Assembly: GCA_900467685.1 (NCBI GenBank)
Contig: UBQX01000006.1
Location: 327,432 to 391,431, forward strand
DNA: 64,000 bases
Origin: Hyphomicrobiales bacterium
GTDB lineage: Bacteria > Pseudomonadota > Alphaproteobacteria > Rhizobiales > Rhizobiaceae
Reading direction: 5' to 3'
Shown here: one piece after another, positions 1-8,846 of the stretch
How the letters are laid out: each line of letters starts with the position of its first letter
Numbering within the stretch: the first letter of the stretch is position 1
The notes under the pieces: model-generated
What the model was told of the DNA's origin: nothing
Databases searched by the model: none
Seen by the model: only the letters and a program-made list of their open reading frames with translations
Position numbers and translations under genes: made by a program

Positions 1-179
1 CAACCCGCCGCGAGGCCGCTGGCGGCGGGCTGGCGGACGAGCACGAGGATATCGAGGTCGTCGAACTTCCCCTTGATGAAGCCTTTGCCATGGTCGGCGA
101 TGGCCGCCTGCCGGATGCCAAGACCGTCATCCTCCTGCAATGGGCGGTGATGAACCGCGCTCTGTTGCAGGCGAGCTGA
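1..179 (+). CDS. NUDIX hydrolase, C-terminal fragment (NudK / ADP-ribose pyrophosphatase type)
   Basis: Only the last 58 codons are in the window, read from base 3 to the TGA at 177-179; the start lies to the left. The fragment reads ...[14 protein letters not shown], then a short stretch, then [10 protein letters not shown] near the end. This resembles the C-terminus of NudK-type NUDIX hydrolases, where an acidic segment (IEV.ELP...A..M) precedes a conserved G.I.D.KTV.LL. The NUDIX box itself is not in the window, so activity cannot be judged. Such enzymes cleave nucleoside-diphosphate-linked compounds such as GDP-mannose or ADP-ribose. It converges on the BON-domain gene, which ends 1 base away. 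Confidence 0.65.
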   Translation, partial: TRREAAGGGLADEHEDIEVVELPLDEAFAMVGDGRLPDAKTVILLQWAVMNRALLQAS

Positions 180-464
180 TCAGTGCTTTCCCATCCGGCC
201 GACGGCGAGCCGGGACACGACATGGTCTACGCCTTCGACTGATTGCGCGACTTCCTTCGCCTTGTCGATCTGCCGCTGGTCGGGCGCCGAGCCGCTCAGG
301 TGAATGACGCCTTTCTGTGCCGCGACGGAGATGTCGAGAGAGTGCACATCCGGTGTCGTCGCCAGTGTGCCCGCGACTTTCGTCTCGAGCAGCGCGTCCT
401 TCGTCTTCTGGATATGTGTGTGTTCCGGCAGCCCGCCGTGGGTAATCGGAGGTTCGTGTGTCAT
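180..464 (-). CDS. BON-domain stress protein
   Basis: Small 94-residue protein whose residues 20-90 form one BON domain (DALLETKVAGTLATT..., a central GVIHLSGSAP turn, then A..VEGV..VVS..AV). BON domains occur in OsmY-like proteins linked to osmotic and envelope stress. No signal peptide is visible, so this copy is probably cytoplasmic. The ATG at 462-464 is preceded by AAGGAG with a 6-nt spacer. An EcfG-type promoter lies directly upstream (491-515), so the gene is probably induced in the general stress response. It follows purN on the same strand after a 69-nt gap but has its own promoter. Confidence 0.85.
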   Translation of the reverse strand: MTHEPPITHGGLPEHTHIQKTKDALLETKVAGTLATTPDVHSLDISVAAQKGVIHLSGSAPDQRQIDKAKEVAQSVEGVDHVVSRLAVGRMGKH

Positions 465-490
465 GGCCGTCTCCTTCCGTTTTCGAACGG

Positions 491-515
491 AACGCGAAGG
501 GGAGGCAATTGTTCC
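491..515 (-). promoter_or_regulatory. EcfG (RpoE2) type general-stress promoter for the BON gene
   Basis: On the minus strand GGAAC (511-515) is followed by 16 bases and then CGTT (491-494). This matches the alphaproteobacterial EcfG consensus GGAAC-N16/17-CGTT. The CGTT box lies 26 nt upstream of the BON-gene ATG, which leaves a short leader containing the AAGGAG site. By eye I found no other intergenic GGAAC-N16/17-CGTT pair in the window. Confidence 0.7.
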
Positions 516-533
516 GGAGTTCCTGGCAGGCGC

Positions 534-1169
534 TCAGCCGAGCGACAGGACGCTTTGGGAACTGTCGGTCGTTGGCGCTTCGCCTGCGGCAACGGCCCGC
601 AGCACCTCGCGATAGATGAGATGCTCCTGCGTCAGCACCCGCGCCGCCAGCGTGTCCGCAGTGTCACCGGCCAGAACCGGAACTACGGCCTGCGCGAGGA
701 TCGGCCCTTCATCCATGCCCTCGGTCACGAGATGCACTGTGCAACCGGCGACCTTCATGCCCGCATCAATGGCGCGCTGATGCGTGTGCAGCCCCGCAAA
801 GAGCGGCAGCAGGGAAGGGTGGATGTTGAGAATGCGGCCCTCATAGGGACGAATGAACTCCGCCGAAAGCAGACGCATATAGCCGGCAAGGCAGATGATG
901 TCCGGAGCGAGTTCGGCGAGCTTCGCGAGGATCGCCCCCTCGTGCGCGGTCTTGCTCTCGTAATCCCGGCGCTGAAACGCAAACGTTGCGATGCCCAGGG
1001 CGGCAACCTTGGCGAGCCCGCCGGCATCCGCCTTGTCGGAAATCACCGCCACGATCTCGGCCGGAAAGTCCGTCGCGCGTGCGGCCTCCGCCAGCGCGAC
1101 CATGTTGGACCCGCCGCCGGAGATGAAGACGACAACGCGCTTGCGCTGGCTCGTCATGGGGGAGGTCAT
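534..1169 (-). CDS. purN: Phosphoribosylglycinamide formyltransferase
   Basis: Transfers a formyl group from 10-formyl-THF to GAR, the third step of purine synthesis, in the cytoplasm. The 211-residue length is typical. The catalytic triad is visible as N115 and H117 in [10 protein letters not shown] and D153 in TEGMDEGPI, with the spacing of N106/H108/D144 in the E. coli enzyme. The phosphate-binding loop reads GGGSN where most family members have GSGSN. The start overlaps the purM stop by 4 bases (ATGA), so translation is probably coupled. A second Met four codons in is an alternative start. Confidence 0.96.
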   Translation of the reverse strand: MTSPMTSQRKRVVVFISGGGSNMVALAEAARATDFPAEIVAVISDKADAGGLAKVAALGIATFAFQRRDYESKTAHEGAILAKLAELAPDIICLAGYMRLLSAEFIRPYEGRILNIHPSLLPLFAGLHTHQRAIDAGMKVAGCTVHLVTEGMDEGPILAQAVVPVLAGDTADTLAARVLTQEHLIYREVLRAVAAGEAPTTDSSQSVLSLG

Positions 1170-2239
1170 AGCGTCAGCGTGCCCTTGTAGACCGTGCCAT
1201 GCGCGCCTTCCGCACGGGCAACCATGCGGCCGAGGCGGAACACGGTCTCGCCTTCGCCTTCGAGCGTTGAGGCGACCTCATCGGCCTTCTCCGGCGAAAC
1301 GACGGCGATCATGCCGACGCCGCAGTTGAAGGTGCGCAGCATTTCATACGGCGCAACGCCGCCGGTCTTGGCGAGCCACGAGAACACGGCCGGCGCCTTG
1401 ACGGCATCCAGATCGATCTCGGCGGCAAGATGCTTCGGCAGGACGCGCGGAATGTTTTCCGGGAAACCGCCGCCGGTGATGTGGGCGAGTGCCTTGATCG
1501 CGCCCGTCTCACGGATCGCCTTGAGAAGCGGCTTCACATAAATACGCGTCGGCGTCAGCAGGGCTTCGCCCAGCTTCTTTTCCGGCGCAAAGGGAGCCGG
1601 TGCGTCATAGGAAAGGCCCGAAAGCTCGACGATCTTGCGCACCAGCGAGAAGCCGTTGGAATGAACGCCCGAGGAGGCGAGGCCGAGAATGACATCGCCT
1701 TCGGAGACTTCTTCGGAGGGAAGAAGCTGGCCGCGCTCGGCAGCGCCCACGGCAAAGCCTGCCAAGTCGTAATCGCCCTTGGAATACATGCCCGGCATTT
1801 CCGCCGTCTCGCCGCCGATGAGCGCACAGCCGGACATGACGCAGCCTTCGGCAATGCCCTTGACGATCGCCGCACCCTGATCCGGGTCGAGCTTGCCGGT
1901 GGCGAAATAGTCGAGGAAGAAGAGCGGCTCGGCACCCTGCACGACCAGATCGTTGACGCACATGGCCACGAGGTCGATGCCGACCGTGTCATGGAAGTCC
2001 GCATCGATGGCGATCTTCAGTTTGGTGCCGACGCCGTCATTGGCGGCAACCAGAACCGGATCCTTGAAGCCGGCAGCCTTGAGGTCGAAGAGGCCGCCGA
2101 AGCCGCCGATCTCGCCATCCGCACCCGGCCTGCGTGTCGAGCGCACGGCTGGCTTGATCTTCTCGACCATGAGGTTGCCGGCATCGATATCGACGCCCGC
2201 ATCGCTATAGGTCAGTCCGTTGCGTCCATCCGCGCTCAT
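1166..2239 (-). CDS. purM: Phosphoribosylformylglycinamidine cyclo-ligase (AIR synthetase)
   Basis: ATP-dependent ring closure of FGAM to AIR, the fifth step of purine synthesis. The start chosen is the ATG of [22 protein letters not shown], giving 357 residues, the normal family length; the reading frame is open 55 codons further upstream but that part has no family resemblance. Recognisable segments are [32 protein letters not shown] and [16 protein letters not shown]. It is the first gene of a purM-purN unit and is divergent from the permease gene at 2552. Confidence 0.96.
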   Translation of the reverse strand: MSADGRNGLTYSDAGVDIDAGNLMVEKIKPAVRSTRRPGADGEIGGFGGLFDLKAAGFKDPVLVAANDGVGTKLKIAIDADFHDTVGIDLVAMCVNDLVVQGAEPLFFLDYFATGKLDPDQGAAIVKGIAEGCVMSGCALIGGETAEMPGMYSKGDYDLAGFAVGAAERGQLLPSEEVSEGDVILGLASSGVHSNGFSLVRKIVELSGLSYDAPAPFAPEKKLGEALLTPTRIYVKPLLKAIRETGAIKALAHITGGGFPENIPRVLPKHLAAEIDLDAVKAPAVFSWLAKTGGVAPYEMLRTFNCGVGMIAVVSPEKADEVASTLEGEGETVFRLGRMVARAEGAHGTVYKGTLTL

Positions 2240-2551
2240 GAGCGATCTCCGCTGCGATTTCCGGTATAGGCCCGCCATTGGCATGATGCCCCCCGATATG
2301 CAAGACGGATCGCGATTTGAGCGCGGATTTTCACCAGATAAGGCCGCCTCCGGCCACGGAAATGCTACGGCGGCCCACGAAGTGGAACGCCGGGCCTGGC
2401 GCACGCGGCTGGGCGCCGGACGATCGGGAAAGCACCGTCACAATTTCGCTCTATCTTGCAGTGCTCTTGACCTTGGCTTCCGGTGCATCCTATCTCCTCC
2501 TGTCGATGCTGCACTTGGCTGGATCGACCTCAAGCGCCGCGGACGGACCCG
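2240..2551. other. Intergenic region between purM and the permease gene (312 bp)
   Basis: This gap lies between divergent starts and must hold both promoters, but I see no convincing -35/-10 pair. A plus-strand frame here encodes a hydrophobic stretch (TISLYLAVLLTLASGASYLL) and then runs into the permease gene in another frame. It has no start codon with a ribosome site, so I do not call it a gene. It could be a remnant of a small membrane-protein gene. Confidence 0.4.
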
Positions 2552-3691
2552 ATGATCAGAAAACTCAGCTCGCACAATCTCAAACGCCAGCTGGCCTTCT
2601 GGCTGGTCGGGCTCCTGTTCCTCGTGATTTTCCTCATGGTGTTCAGCTCCATCCTGCTGCCGTTCGTGGCCGGCATGGCGCTCGCCTACTTCCTCGATCC
2701 GGTTGCCGACTGGTTCGAGCGCCGCGGTCTTTCGCGGCTTATGGCGACTGTCGTGATCCTGGTGCTGTTTGTTGTCGTCTTCGCGCTTGCACTGGTGATC
2801 GTCGTGCCGCTGCTGGCCAGCCAGTTCAACCAGTTCCTCAAGGATCTGCCGGGATACATCACGTCGCTGCAGCAGCTTGTCACCAAGGCAAGCCCGGACA
2901 TGCTGCCCGCCTGGGCGCGCGACCAGATCGGCGCGATCAAGGAGAATTTCTCCGCCATACTCGGGGAGGGAACCAAGTTCCTGGCCACGCTGATGGAGCA
3001 GATCTGGAATTCCGGCAAGGCCATTGTCGATGTCGTGTCGCTGCTGGTGGTGACCCCGGTCGTTGCCTTCTATCTCCTGCTCGACTGGGACCGGATGGTG
3101 GCCTGGATCGACAATCTCGTGCCTCGCGACCATGTGCACACGGTGCGGACGCTCTCCAGCGAAATCGACACCACGATCGCCGGTTTCGTGCGCGGGCAGG
3201 GCACGCTTTGCATCGTGCTGGGGGTCTACTATGGAACGGCGCTGGCGCTGACGGGCCTCAACTTCGGTTTGCTCATCGGCCTGTTTGCGGGCGCGATCAG
3301 CTTCATTCCCTATATCGGCTCGACGGTCGGCCTTGTGCTGGCCGTGGGTCTCGCCATCGTCCAGTTCTGGCCCGACTATCTCTGGATCGGCGTTGTCGCC
3401 ATGGTCTTCCTGTCCGGCCAGTTCCTGGAAGGCAACATCCTGCAGCCGCGTCTGGTCGGTCATCGGGTGGGCCTGCATCCGGTCTGGCTGATGTTTGCCC
3501 TGTTTGCCTTCGGCCTTCTCTTTGGCTTTGTCGGGCTGCTGGTCGCCGTGCCCGTGTCCGCCGCCATTGGGGTTCTGGTCCGCTTCGCGATTTCTCGTTA
3601 TCTGGACAGCGATCTCTATTATGGTGATCAGCACCAGCTGCGCGATCTCCATCAGGCAGCGCAGATCAGCAAGGACAAGACGGTCGAGTAA
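2552..3691 (+). CDS. AI-2E / PerM family transporter
   Basis: Integral membrane protein of 379 residues. The ATG at 2552 gives an N-terminus of MIRKLSSHNLKRQ with the first membrane helix at about residues 15-40. Further helices follow at about 45-65 and 70-90, with a cluster of several in the C-terminal half. The family's C-terminal signature is recognisable in FIPYIGSTVGLVLAVG and QFLEGNILQPRLVGHRVGLHP. The family includes TqsA (AI-2 export) and Na+/H+ antiporters, so the substrate cannot be predicted. It sits directly before hdaA (15-nt gap), an association I recall from other Rhizobiales. Confidence 0.88.
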   Translation: MIRKLSSHNLKRQLAFWLVGLLFLVIFLMVFSSILLPFVAGMALAYFLDPVADWFERRGLSRLMATVVILVLFVVVFALALVIVVPLLASQFNQFLKDLPGYITSLQQLVTKASPDMLPAWARDQIGAIKENFSAILGEGTKFLATLMEQIWNSGKAIVDVVSLLVVTPVVAFYLLLDWDRMVAWIDNLVPRDHVHTVRTLSSEIDTTIAGFVRGQGTLCIVLGVYYGTALALTGLNFGLLIGLFAGAISFIPYIGSTVGLVLAVGLAIVQFWPDYLWIGVVAMVFLSGQFLEGNILQPRLVGHRVGLHPVWLMFALFAFGLLFGFVGLLVAVPVSAAIGVLVRFAISRYLDSDLYYGDQHQLRDLHQAAQISKDKTVE

Positions 3692-3706
3692 TTTCGGTCG
3701 TCCAGA

Positions 3707-4417
3707 ATGAGTGTAGTCATGGCGCGTAATGCCGGTGATCATCAATTGCCACTGGATTTTCCCATCGAGGAGCAAACCTCGCGCGACGACCTGCGCGTGG
3801 CGCCGCCCCTGAAGGCTGCCGTTCGTATTGTCGATGGCTGGCCGAACTGGCCATCGCCAGTCGTCATTCTGGTCGGCCCAGTAGGCTGCGGCAAGTCGCA
3901 TCTGGCGAGCATCTGGCGCGAGAACGCGGACGCGATCAGCATCGATCCGGTCGCGGGCTCCGATGCAGCGCGTCAGGCCGTCGGTCACCCCGTGCTTTTC
4001 GAAGACGTCGATCGCCGCGAGTTCGACGACACCGAACTCTTCCACGTTATCAATTCGGTCCGCGAAAACGGCACCTCACTTCTGATGACCGCGCGCACCT
4101 CACCCGCCGCCTGGGATGTCTCGCTGCCCGATCTGATGTCCCGCCTCAAGGCCGCCACGGTCGTCGAGATCGGAGAACCGGATGAGGAACTTCTGGCGGA
4201 CGTGCTGATCAAGCTCTTCTCGGATCGCCAGCTTGCGGTCGAAGACAAGCTCATCGCCTATATCGCTGCACGGATGGAGCGCTCGACGGAGGCCGCGCGC
4301 CGCATCGTCGAAACGCTCGACCGGCTTGCTCTGTCACGGCGCACGAAGATCAATCGCGCGCTTGTGGCCGAAGTTCTCTCAGCGTTCGAGGAGGACGATG
4401 ACAGGGATTCCGATTGA
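3707..4417 (+). CDS. hdaA: DnaA-related inhibitor of replication initiation, HdaA type
   Basis: AAA+ protein of 236 residues that, with the DNA-loaded beta clamp, stimulates ATP hydrolysis by DnaA and so limits re-initiation. The N-terminus carries a clamp-binding motif, QLPLDF (residues 13-18). Walker A is GPVGCGKSH (57-65) and a Walker B-like VLFEDVDR is at 97-104. The DnaA DNA-binding domain IV is absent, as expected for Hda proteins. A second ATG lies at codon 5. It follows the PerM-type gene closely and precedes ppk by 73 nt. Confidence 0.9.
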   Translation: MSVVMARNAGDHQLPLDFPIEEQTSRDDLRVAPPLKAAVRIVDGWPNWPSPVVILVGPVGCGKSHLASIWRENADAISIDPVAGSDAARQAVGHPVLFEDVDRREFDDTELFHVINSVRENGTSLLMTARTSPAAWDVSLPDLMSRLKAATVVEIGEPDEELLADVLIKLFSDRQLAVEDKLIAYIAARMERSTEAARRIVETLDRLALSRRTKINRALVAEVLSAFEEDDDRDSD

Positions 4418-4490
4418 CTGTCACGAATCCGTCGTCAAACTGTAATACGGCCGCTGGAAAGTGGCTTGAAATGCGAGGATTTCTGACACC

Positions 4491-6692
4491 ATGGACAGTT
4501 CGGCGCCTGCAGCGAATATCAACGAACCGCACGCGGAAGAGGTGATCACCTCGGCCGCCGACGAGTGGTTCGACAAGCCGGAGCGCTTCGTCAACCGCGA
4601 GTTCTCCTGGCTGCAGTTCAATCGGCGCGTTTTGGAAGAAACCCTGAACAACGCCCATCCGCTTCTTGAGCGCGTCCGCTTCCTGTCGATTTCCGCGACC
4701 AACCTTGATGAATTCTTCATGGTACGCGTCGCCGGCCTTGAGGGCCAGGTCCGCCAGAACATCGCCATGCGCACGCCGGACGGCAAGACGCCGTCGGAAC
4801 AGCTCGACGCGATCCTGCACGAGATCGACAATCTGCAGATGGAGCAGCAGGCAGCGCTTGCCGTCCTGCAACAGAACCTTGCGCGTGAAGACATTCTGAT
4901 CGTCCGCCCTGCGGCGCTGGGACCCGACGACATCGCGTGGCTCGGCGAAGAGTTCCTGCAGTCGATTTTCCCGGTGCTGACGCCGCTCTCGATTGACCCC
5001 GCACATCCGTTCCCGTTCATCCCGAACCTCGGCTTCTCCATCGGCCTGCAGCTCGAAAGCAAGACCGGCCGCGAACCCATGACGGCGCTCTTGAGGCTCC
5101 CCGTCGCGCTGCCGCGCTTCATCCGCCTGCCGGACGCTGGCAATACGATCCGCTATATCACGCTCGAAGATGTCGTGAGCCTCCATACGGGCAAGCTCTT
5201 CCCGGGCTATGAAGTGCGCGGCTACGGCACGTTCCGCATCATTCGAGACAGCGATATCGAAGTCGAGGAAGAGGCCGAAGACCTCGTGCGCTTCTTCGAA
5301 ACCGCGCTGAAGCGCCGCCGTCGCGGTTCGGTGATCCGTATCGAGACCGATTCCGAAATGCCGGACAGTCTGCGCAAGTTCGTCGTGCAGGAACTCAACG
5401 TGCCCGACAATCGCGTCGCCGTTCTGCCGGGTCTTCTGGCGCTGAACACGATGTCGGAAATCTGCAGGACACCGCGTGAAGACCTGCTGTTCGAACCCTA
5501 TAATCCGCGCTTCCCCGAGCGCGTCCGCGATCATGGCGGCGATTGCCTCGCGGCGATCCGCGAGAAGGACATGATCGTCCATCACCCGTATGAAAGCTTT
5601 GACGTCGTCGTGCAGTTCCTGCTGCAGGCGGCGCGCGATCCGGATGTGCTGGCGATCAAGCAGACGCTCTACCGAACCTCCAACGACAGCCCGATCGTGC
5701 GCGCGCTGATCGATGCCGCCGAGGCCGGAAAGTCGGTGACCGCGCTGGTCGAACTGAAGGCCCGTTTCGATGAAGAGGCGAACATTCGCTGGGCCCGCGA
5801 CCTCGAACGCGCCGGCGTGCAGGTCGTCTTCGGCTTCATAGAATTGAAGACGCATGCCAAGATGTCCATGGTCGTGCGCCGCGAGGAGGGGAGGCTGCGC
5901 ACCTATTGCCACCTCGGCACCGGCAACTACCATCCGGTCACGGCGAAGATCTACACGGACCTCTCCTTCTTCACCTGCAATCCGGTGATCGGGCACGACA
6001 TGGCCAATATCTTCAACTTCATCACCGGCTATGGCGAGCCGGAAGAGGGGATGAAGATCGCGATGTCGCCGACGACGCTGCGTCCGCGCGTGTTACAGCT
6101 CATCGCCGAAGAGACCGAACATGCCAAGGCCGGCCGCCCCGCCGCCATCTGGATGAAGATGAACTCGCTGGTCGATCCCGAGATCATCGATGCGCTCTAT
6201 CGTGCGAGCCAGGCCGGCGTACCGGTGGAACTCGTCATTCGCGGCATCTGCTGCCTGCGTCCGCAGGTGCCGGGCCTCTCGGACAACATCCGCGTCAAGT
6301 CCATCGTCGGCCGCTTCCTCGAACACAGCCGCATCTTCTGCTTCGGTAACGGCCACGGCCTGCCGTCCGACAAGGCGCGCGTCTATATCGGCTCGGCCGA
6401 CATGATGCCGCGCAACCTCGATCGCCGGGTGGAAACCCTTGTTCCGCTGCACAACAAGACTGTGCATGAGCAGGTTCTTTCCCAGATCATGCTGGCGAAC
6501 TTGATGGACAACCAGCAGAGCTACGAGATACTGGAAGACGGAACTTCGAGGCGTGTCGAAGTCGGCGAAGGTGAAGAACCGTTCAACGCGCAACAGTACT
6601 TCATGACCAATCCGAGCCTTTCAGGCCGCGGGGAGGCGCTGACCACGGGTGCTCCGAAACTGTTTGCCGGCTGGAAGCCGGTGCGAAAATGA
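4491..6692 (+). CDS. ppk1: Polyphosphate kinase 1
   Basis: Makes polyphosphate reversibly from ATP at the inner face of the membrane. The two active-site histidines are visible: H455 in [11 protein letters not shown], the autophosphorylated HxK histidine, and H612 in [12 protein letters not shown]. Their separation of 157 residues equals that of H435/H592 in the E. coli enzyme. At 733 residues the protein has an N-terminal extension of about 40 relative to E. coli. The N-terminal domain begins at [16 protein letters not shown]. It forms an operon with ppx 12 nt downstream, pairing synthesis with degradation. Confidence 0.97.
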   Translation: MDSSAPAANINEPHAEEVITSAADEWFDKPERFVNREFSWLQFNRRVLEETLNNAHPLLERVRFLSISATNLDEFFMVRVAGLEGQVRQNIAMRTPDGKTPSEQLDAILHEIDNLQMEQQAALAVLQQNLAREDILIVRPAALGPDDIAWLGEEFLQSIFPVLTPLSIDPAHPFPFIPNLGFSIGLQLESKTGREPMTALLRLPVALPRFIRLPDAGNTIRYITLEDVVSLHTGKLFPGYEVRGYGTFRIIRDSDIEVEEEAEDLVRFFETALKRRRRGSVIRIETDSEMPDSLRKFVVQELNVPDNRVAVLPGLLALNTMSEICRTPREDLLFEPYNPRFPERVRDHGGDCLAAIREKDMIVHHPYESFDVVVQFLLQAARDPDVLAIKQTLYRTSNDSPIVRALIDAAEAGKSVTALVELKARFDEEANIRWARDLERAGVQVVFGFIELKTHAKMSMVVRREEGRLRTYCHLGTGNYHPVTAKIYTDLSFFTCNPVIGHDMANIFNFITGYGEPEEGMKIAMSPTTLRPRVLQLIAEETEHAKAGRPAAIWMKMNSLVDPEIIDALYRASQAGVPVELVIRGICCLRPQVPGLSDNIRVKSIVGRFLEHSRIFCFGNGHGLPSDKARVYIGSADMMPRNLDRRVETLVPLHNKTVHEQVLSQIMLANLMDNQQSYEILEDGTSRRVEVGEGEEPFNAQQYFMTNPSLSGRGEALTTGAPKLFAGWKPVRK

Positions 6693-6704
6693 ACCTGGGA
6701 CAGA

Positions 6705-8228
6705 ATGGTAGAACCTGACGCACAGGGGCGCTTGCCCGGCATCGCCCCGGTCTCGGTCGTGGATATCGGATCGAACTCGATCCGTATCGTCGTCTATGAA
6801 GGCATGAACAGATCGCCCGCCGTGCTCTTCAACGAGAAGATGCTGTGCGGGCTGGGACGCGGCGTGGCCTCGACCGGCCGCATGGAGCCCGAAAGCATCG
6901 CCAAGGCGCTGAAGGCGCTGACACGCTTCAAGGCGCTGTCGGACCAGGCGCGCGCCCGCAAGATGTATGTGCTGGCGACCGCCGCCGCACGCGAAGCCTC
7001 CAACGGTTCGAAATTCATTCACGAGGCGGAAGCCATTCTCGGTTGCCAGATCCGCGTTCTGACCGGCCCGGAAGAGGCGATGTTCTCCGCGCTCGGCGTC
7101 ATCAGCGGTTTCCATAATCCCGATGGCATTGTCGGCGATCTCGGCGGCGGTTCGCTGGAACTGATCAATGTGCAGGGCGGCCATTACGGCTCGGGCATCA
7201 CGCTGCCGCTCGGCGGCCTGCGGCTTGCCGACCTTTCCGGCAATTCCATCGAGAAGGCCACGGCACTTGCCCGCAAGATGCTCAAGGACGAGACCTGGCT
7301 CTCGGTGGGCGAGGGACGCGCCTTCTATGCCGTGGGCGGCACATGGCGCGCGCTCGCCAAGCTGCACATGGAACTGACGAACTACCCGCTGCACATGATG
7401 CACGGCTACGAGATCACAACCGCTGAAGCCATGGACCTGCTGGCGCACATAGCCGAGACGCGCGACGTCAAGGAATTGGCCTGGCAGACCATCTCCAAGA
7501 ACCGCCGCACGCTCTTGCCCTATGGTGCTGTCGCCATGGCCGAAACGCTGAAGATCATGAAGCCGTCCAAGGTCGTCTTCTCCGTGCTCGGCGTGCGCGA
7601 AGGCTTCCTCTATTCGATGCTGGATGAGGAAGAGCGCGCCAAGGACCCGCTGCTGGCGGCGACCGAAGAGCTGGCGCTTCTCAACGCGCGCTCGCCCGAG
7701 CATGCCCGCGAACTGGTAGCTTGGACTGATAAGGTCATGCCTGCGTTCGGGGTGCAGGAAACGGAAGAGGAGGCCCGCTACAGGCAGGCCGCCTGCTTCC
7801 TCGCCGATGTTAGCTGGCGTTCGCATCCCGATTATCGCGGCATCCATTCGCTGAACGTGATAGCGCAGAGTTCGCTCGCCGGTGTCACCCATCCGGGCCG
7901 CGCCTATATCGCGCTCGCCAATTATTACCGCTACGAGGGCCTTCGTGACGACGGCTCGACGGCAGCCCTGCTGACGATTGCCACGCCGCGCCTGCGCGAA
8001 CTCGCAAAGCTGCTCGGCGGTCTGCTGCGTGTCGTCTACCCATTCTCGGCGGCCATGCCGGGCGTCGTGTCCGATCTCAGCTTCGAGAAACCGGCGAACA
8101 ATACCGATATCGATCTGGAACTCGTGGTCCCCGCGCGCCTGCGCAATTTCAGTGGCGAACGCGTCGATGGCCGCCTGCAGCAGCTCGCGAAGCTGACCGG
8201 CAAGCGGCTGGCGTTCCGCTACCTCTGA
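6705..8228 (+). CDS. ppx: Exopolyphosphatase (Ppx/GppA family)
   Basis: Removes terminal phosphate from polyphosphate and possibly from pppGpp. The ASKHA-fold phosphate loops are VVDIGSNSIRIVVYE near residue 20 and GDLGGGSLELINV near 145. The 507 residues include a helical C-terminal extension with an HD-like helical segment (HSLNVIAQSSLAGVTHPGRA), the length usual for the alphaproteobacterial form. The start is ATG, 12 nt after the ppk1 stop, with a purine-rich stretch (GGGACAGA) just upstream. Confidence 0.95.
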   Translation: MVEPDAQGRLPGIAPVSVVDIGSNSIRIVVYEGMNRSPAVLFNEKMLCGLGRGVASTGRMEPESIAKALKALTRFKALSDQARARKMYVLATAAAREASNGSKFIHEAEAILGCQIRVLTGPEEAMFSALGVISGFHNPDGIVGDLGGGSLELINVQGGHYGSGITLPLGGLRLADLSGNSIEKATALARKMLKDETWLSVGEGRAFYAVGGTWRALAKLHMELTNYPLHMMHGYEITTAEAMDLLAHIAETRDVKELAWQTISKNRRTLLPYGAVAMAETLKIMKPSKVVFSVLGVREGFLYSMLDEEERAKDPLLAATEELALLNARSPEHARELVAWTDKVMPAFGVQETEEEARYRQAACFLADVSWRSHPDYRGIHSLNVIAQSSLAGVTHPGRAYIALANYYRYEGLRDDGSTAALLTIATPRLRELAKLLGGLLRVVYPFSAAMPGVVSDLSFEKPANNTDIDLELVVPARLRNFSGERVDGRLQQLAKLTGKRLAFRYL

Positions 8229-8291
8229 CACTCAAAAAGATTCGCCCGTCAAAGACTTGGCGGGCGAGGCTGAATCACTTTCGGAAGACAA

Positions 8292-8846
8292 ATGGCTGCT
8301 TACGCACCCCTGCCTGACATGATCGCGGATTGTAGTCGATGTGCCGGGCTCTGCTGCGCGGCCTTTGCCTTCGAGAAGTCTGACATGTTCGCCATCGACA
8401 AGCCGGTGGATGAGGGCTGCCCGAACCTTAAGCCGGATTTCTCCTGTCGCATCCATGCCGAGCGGGTCGAATTGGGCTTCAAGGGCTGCACGCTGTTCGA
8501 CTGTCATGGGGCAGGGCAGCGGGTCACGCAGGACATTTTCGGCGGGCGCACCTGGCGGGACGATCCGGCACTTGCCGCGCCCATGTTCGAACTCTTCCGC
8601 AAGATGCTGAAGATCCACGACTATCTGCGTCTGATCATCGTGCTGGAGGCCCTGCCTCTGACCGAAGAGGAGACGAAGGCCGTGGCTCGCTTCCGCGCGG
8701 AGCTTTTGCCCGAAAAGGGCTGGGACCGACATTCCCTCGAGGCGTTCGAGGAAATGCGCGTGGTCACGGAATTCGAGCGTTTCGCGGCAAACCTGAAGGC
8801 GAGCCCGGCCGCCAGGGCCTTGCAGGCCCGCTTCTCAGGCCTCTGA
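8292..8846 (+). CDS. Cys-rich CxxCxGLCC protein, putative metal-binding
   Basis: Cytoplasmic-looking protein of 184 residues with no signal peptide. The first 80 residues hold eight cysteines: C14, C17, C21 and C22 in CSRCAGLCC, C43 in EGCPNL, C52 in FSCRIH, C66 and C71 in GCTLFDCHGAGQ. The pattern suggests bound zinc or an Fe-S cluster, as in the YkgJ/UPF0153 group. From memory, this head resembles the N-terminus of actinobacterial pentapeptide-repeat proteins, but no pentapeptide repeats follow here; the C-terminal half is helical (AAPMFELFRKMLKIHDYLRL). Function is unknown. It may be transcribed with ppk1-ppx (63-nt gap). Its 3' end overlaps the convergent rnd by 12 bases. Confidence 0.75.
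   Translation: MAAYAPLPDMIADCSRCAGLCCAAFAFEKSDMFAIDKPVDEGCPNLKPDFSCRIHAERVELGFKGCTLFDCHGAGQRVTQDIFGGRTWRDDPALAAPMFELFRKMLKIHDYLRLIIVLEALPLTEEETKAVARFRAELLPEKGWDRHSLEAFEEMRVVTEFERFAANLKASPAARALQARFSGL

Noticed and set aside
2317..2640. Open plus-strand frame with a hydrophobic segment upstream of the permease
   Set aside because: It has no ribosome site or family resemblance and runs for hundreds of codons out of frame through the permease gene.
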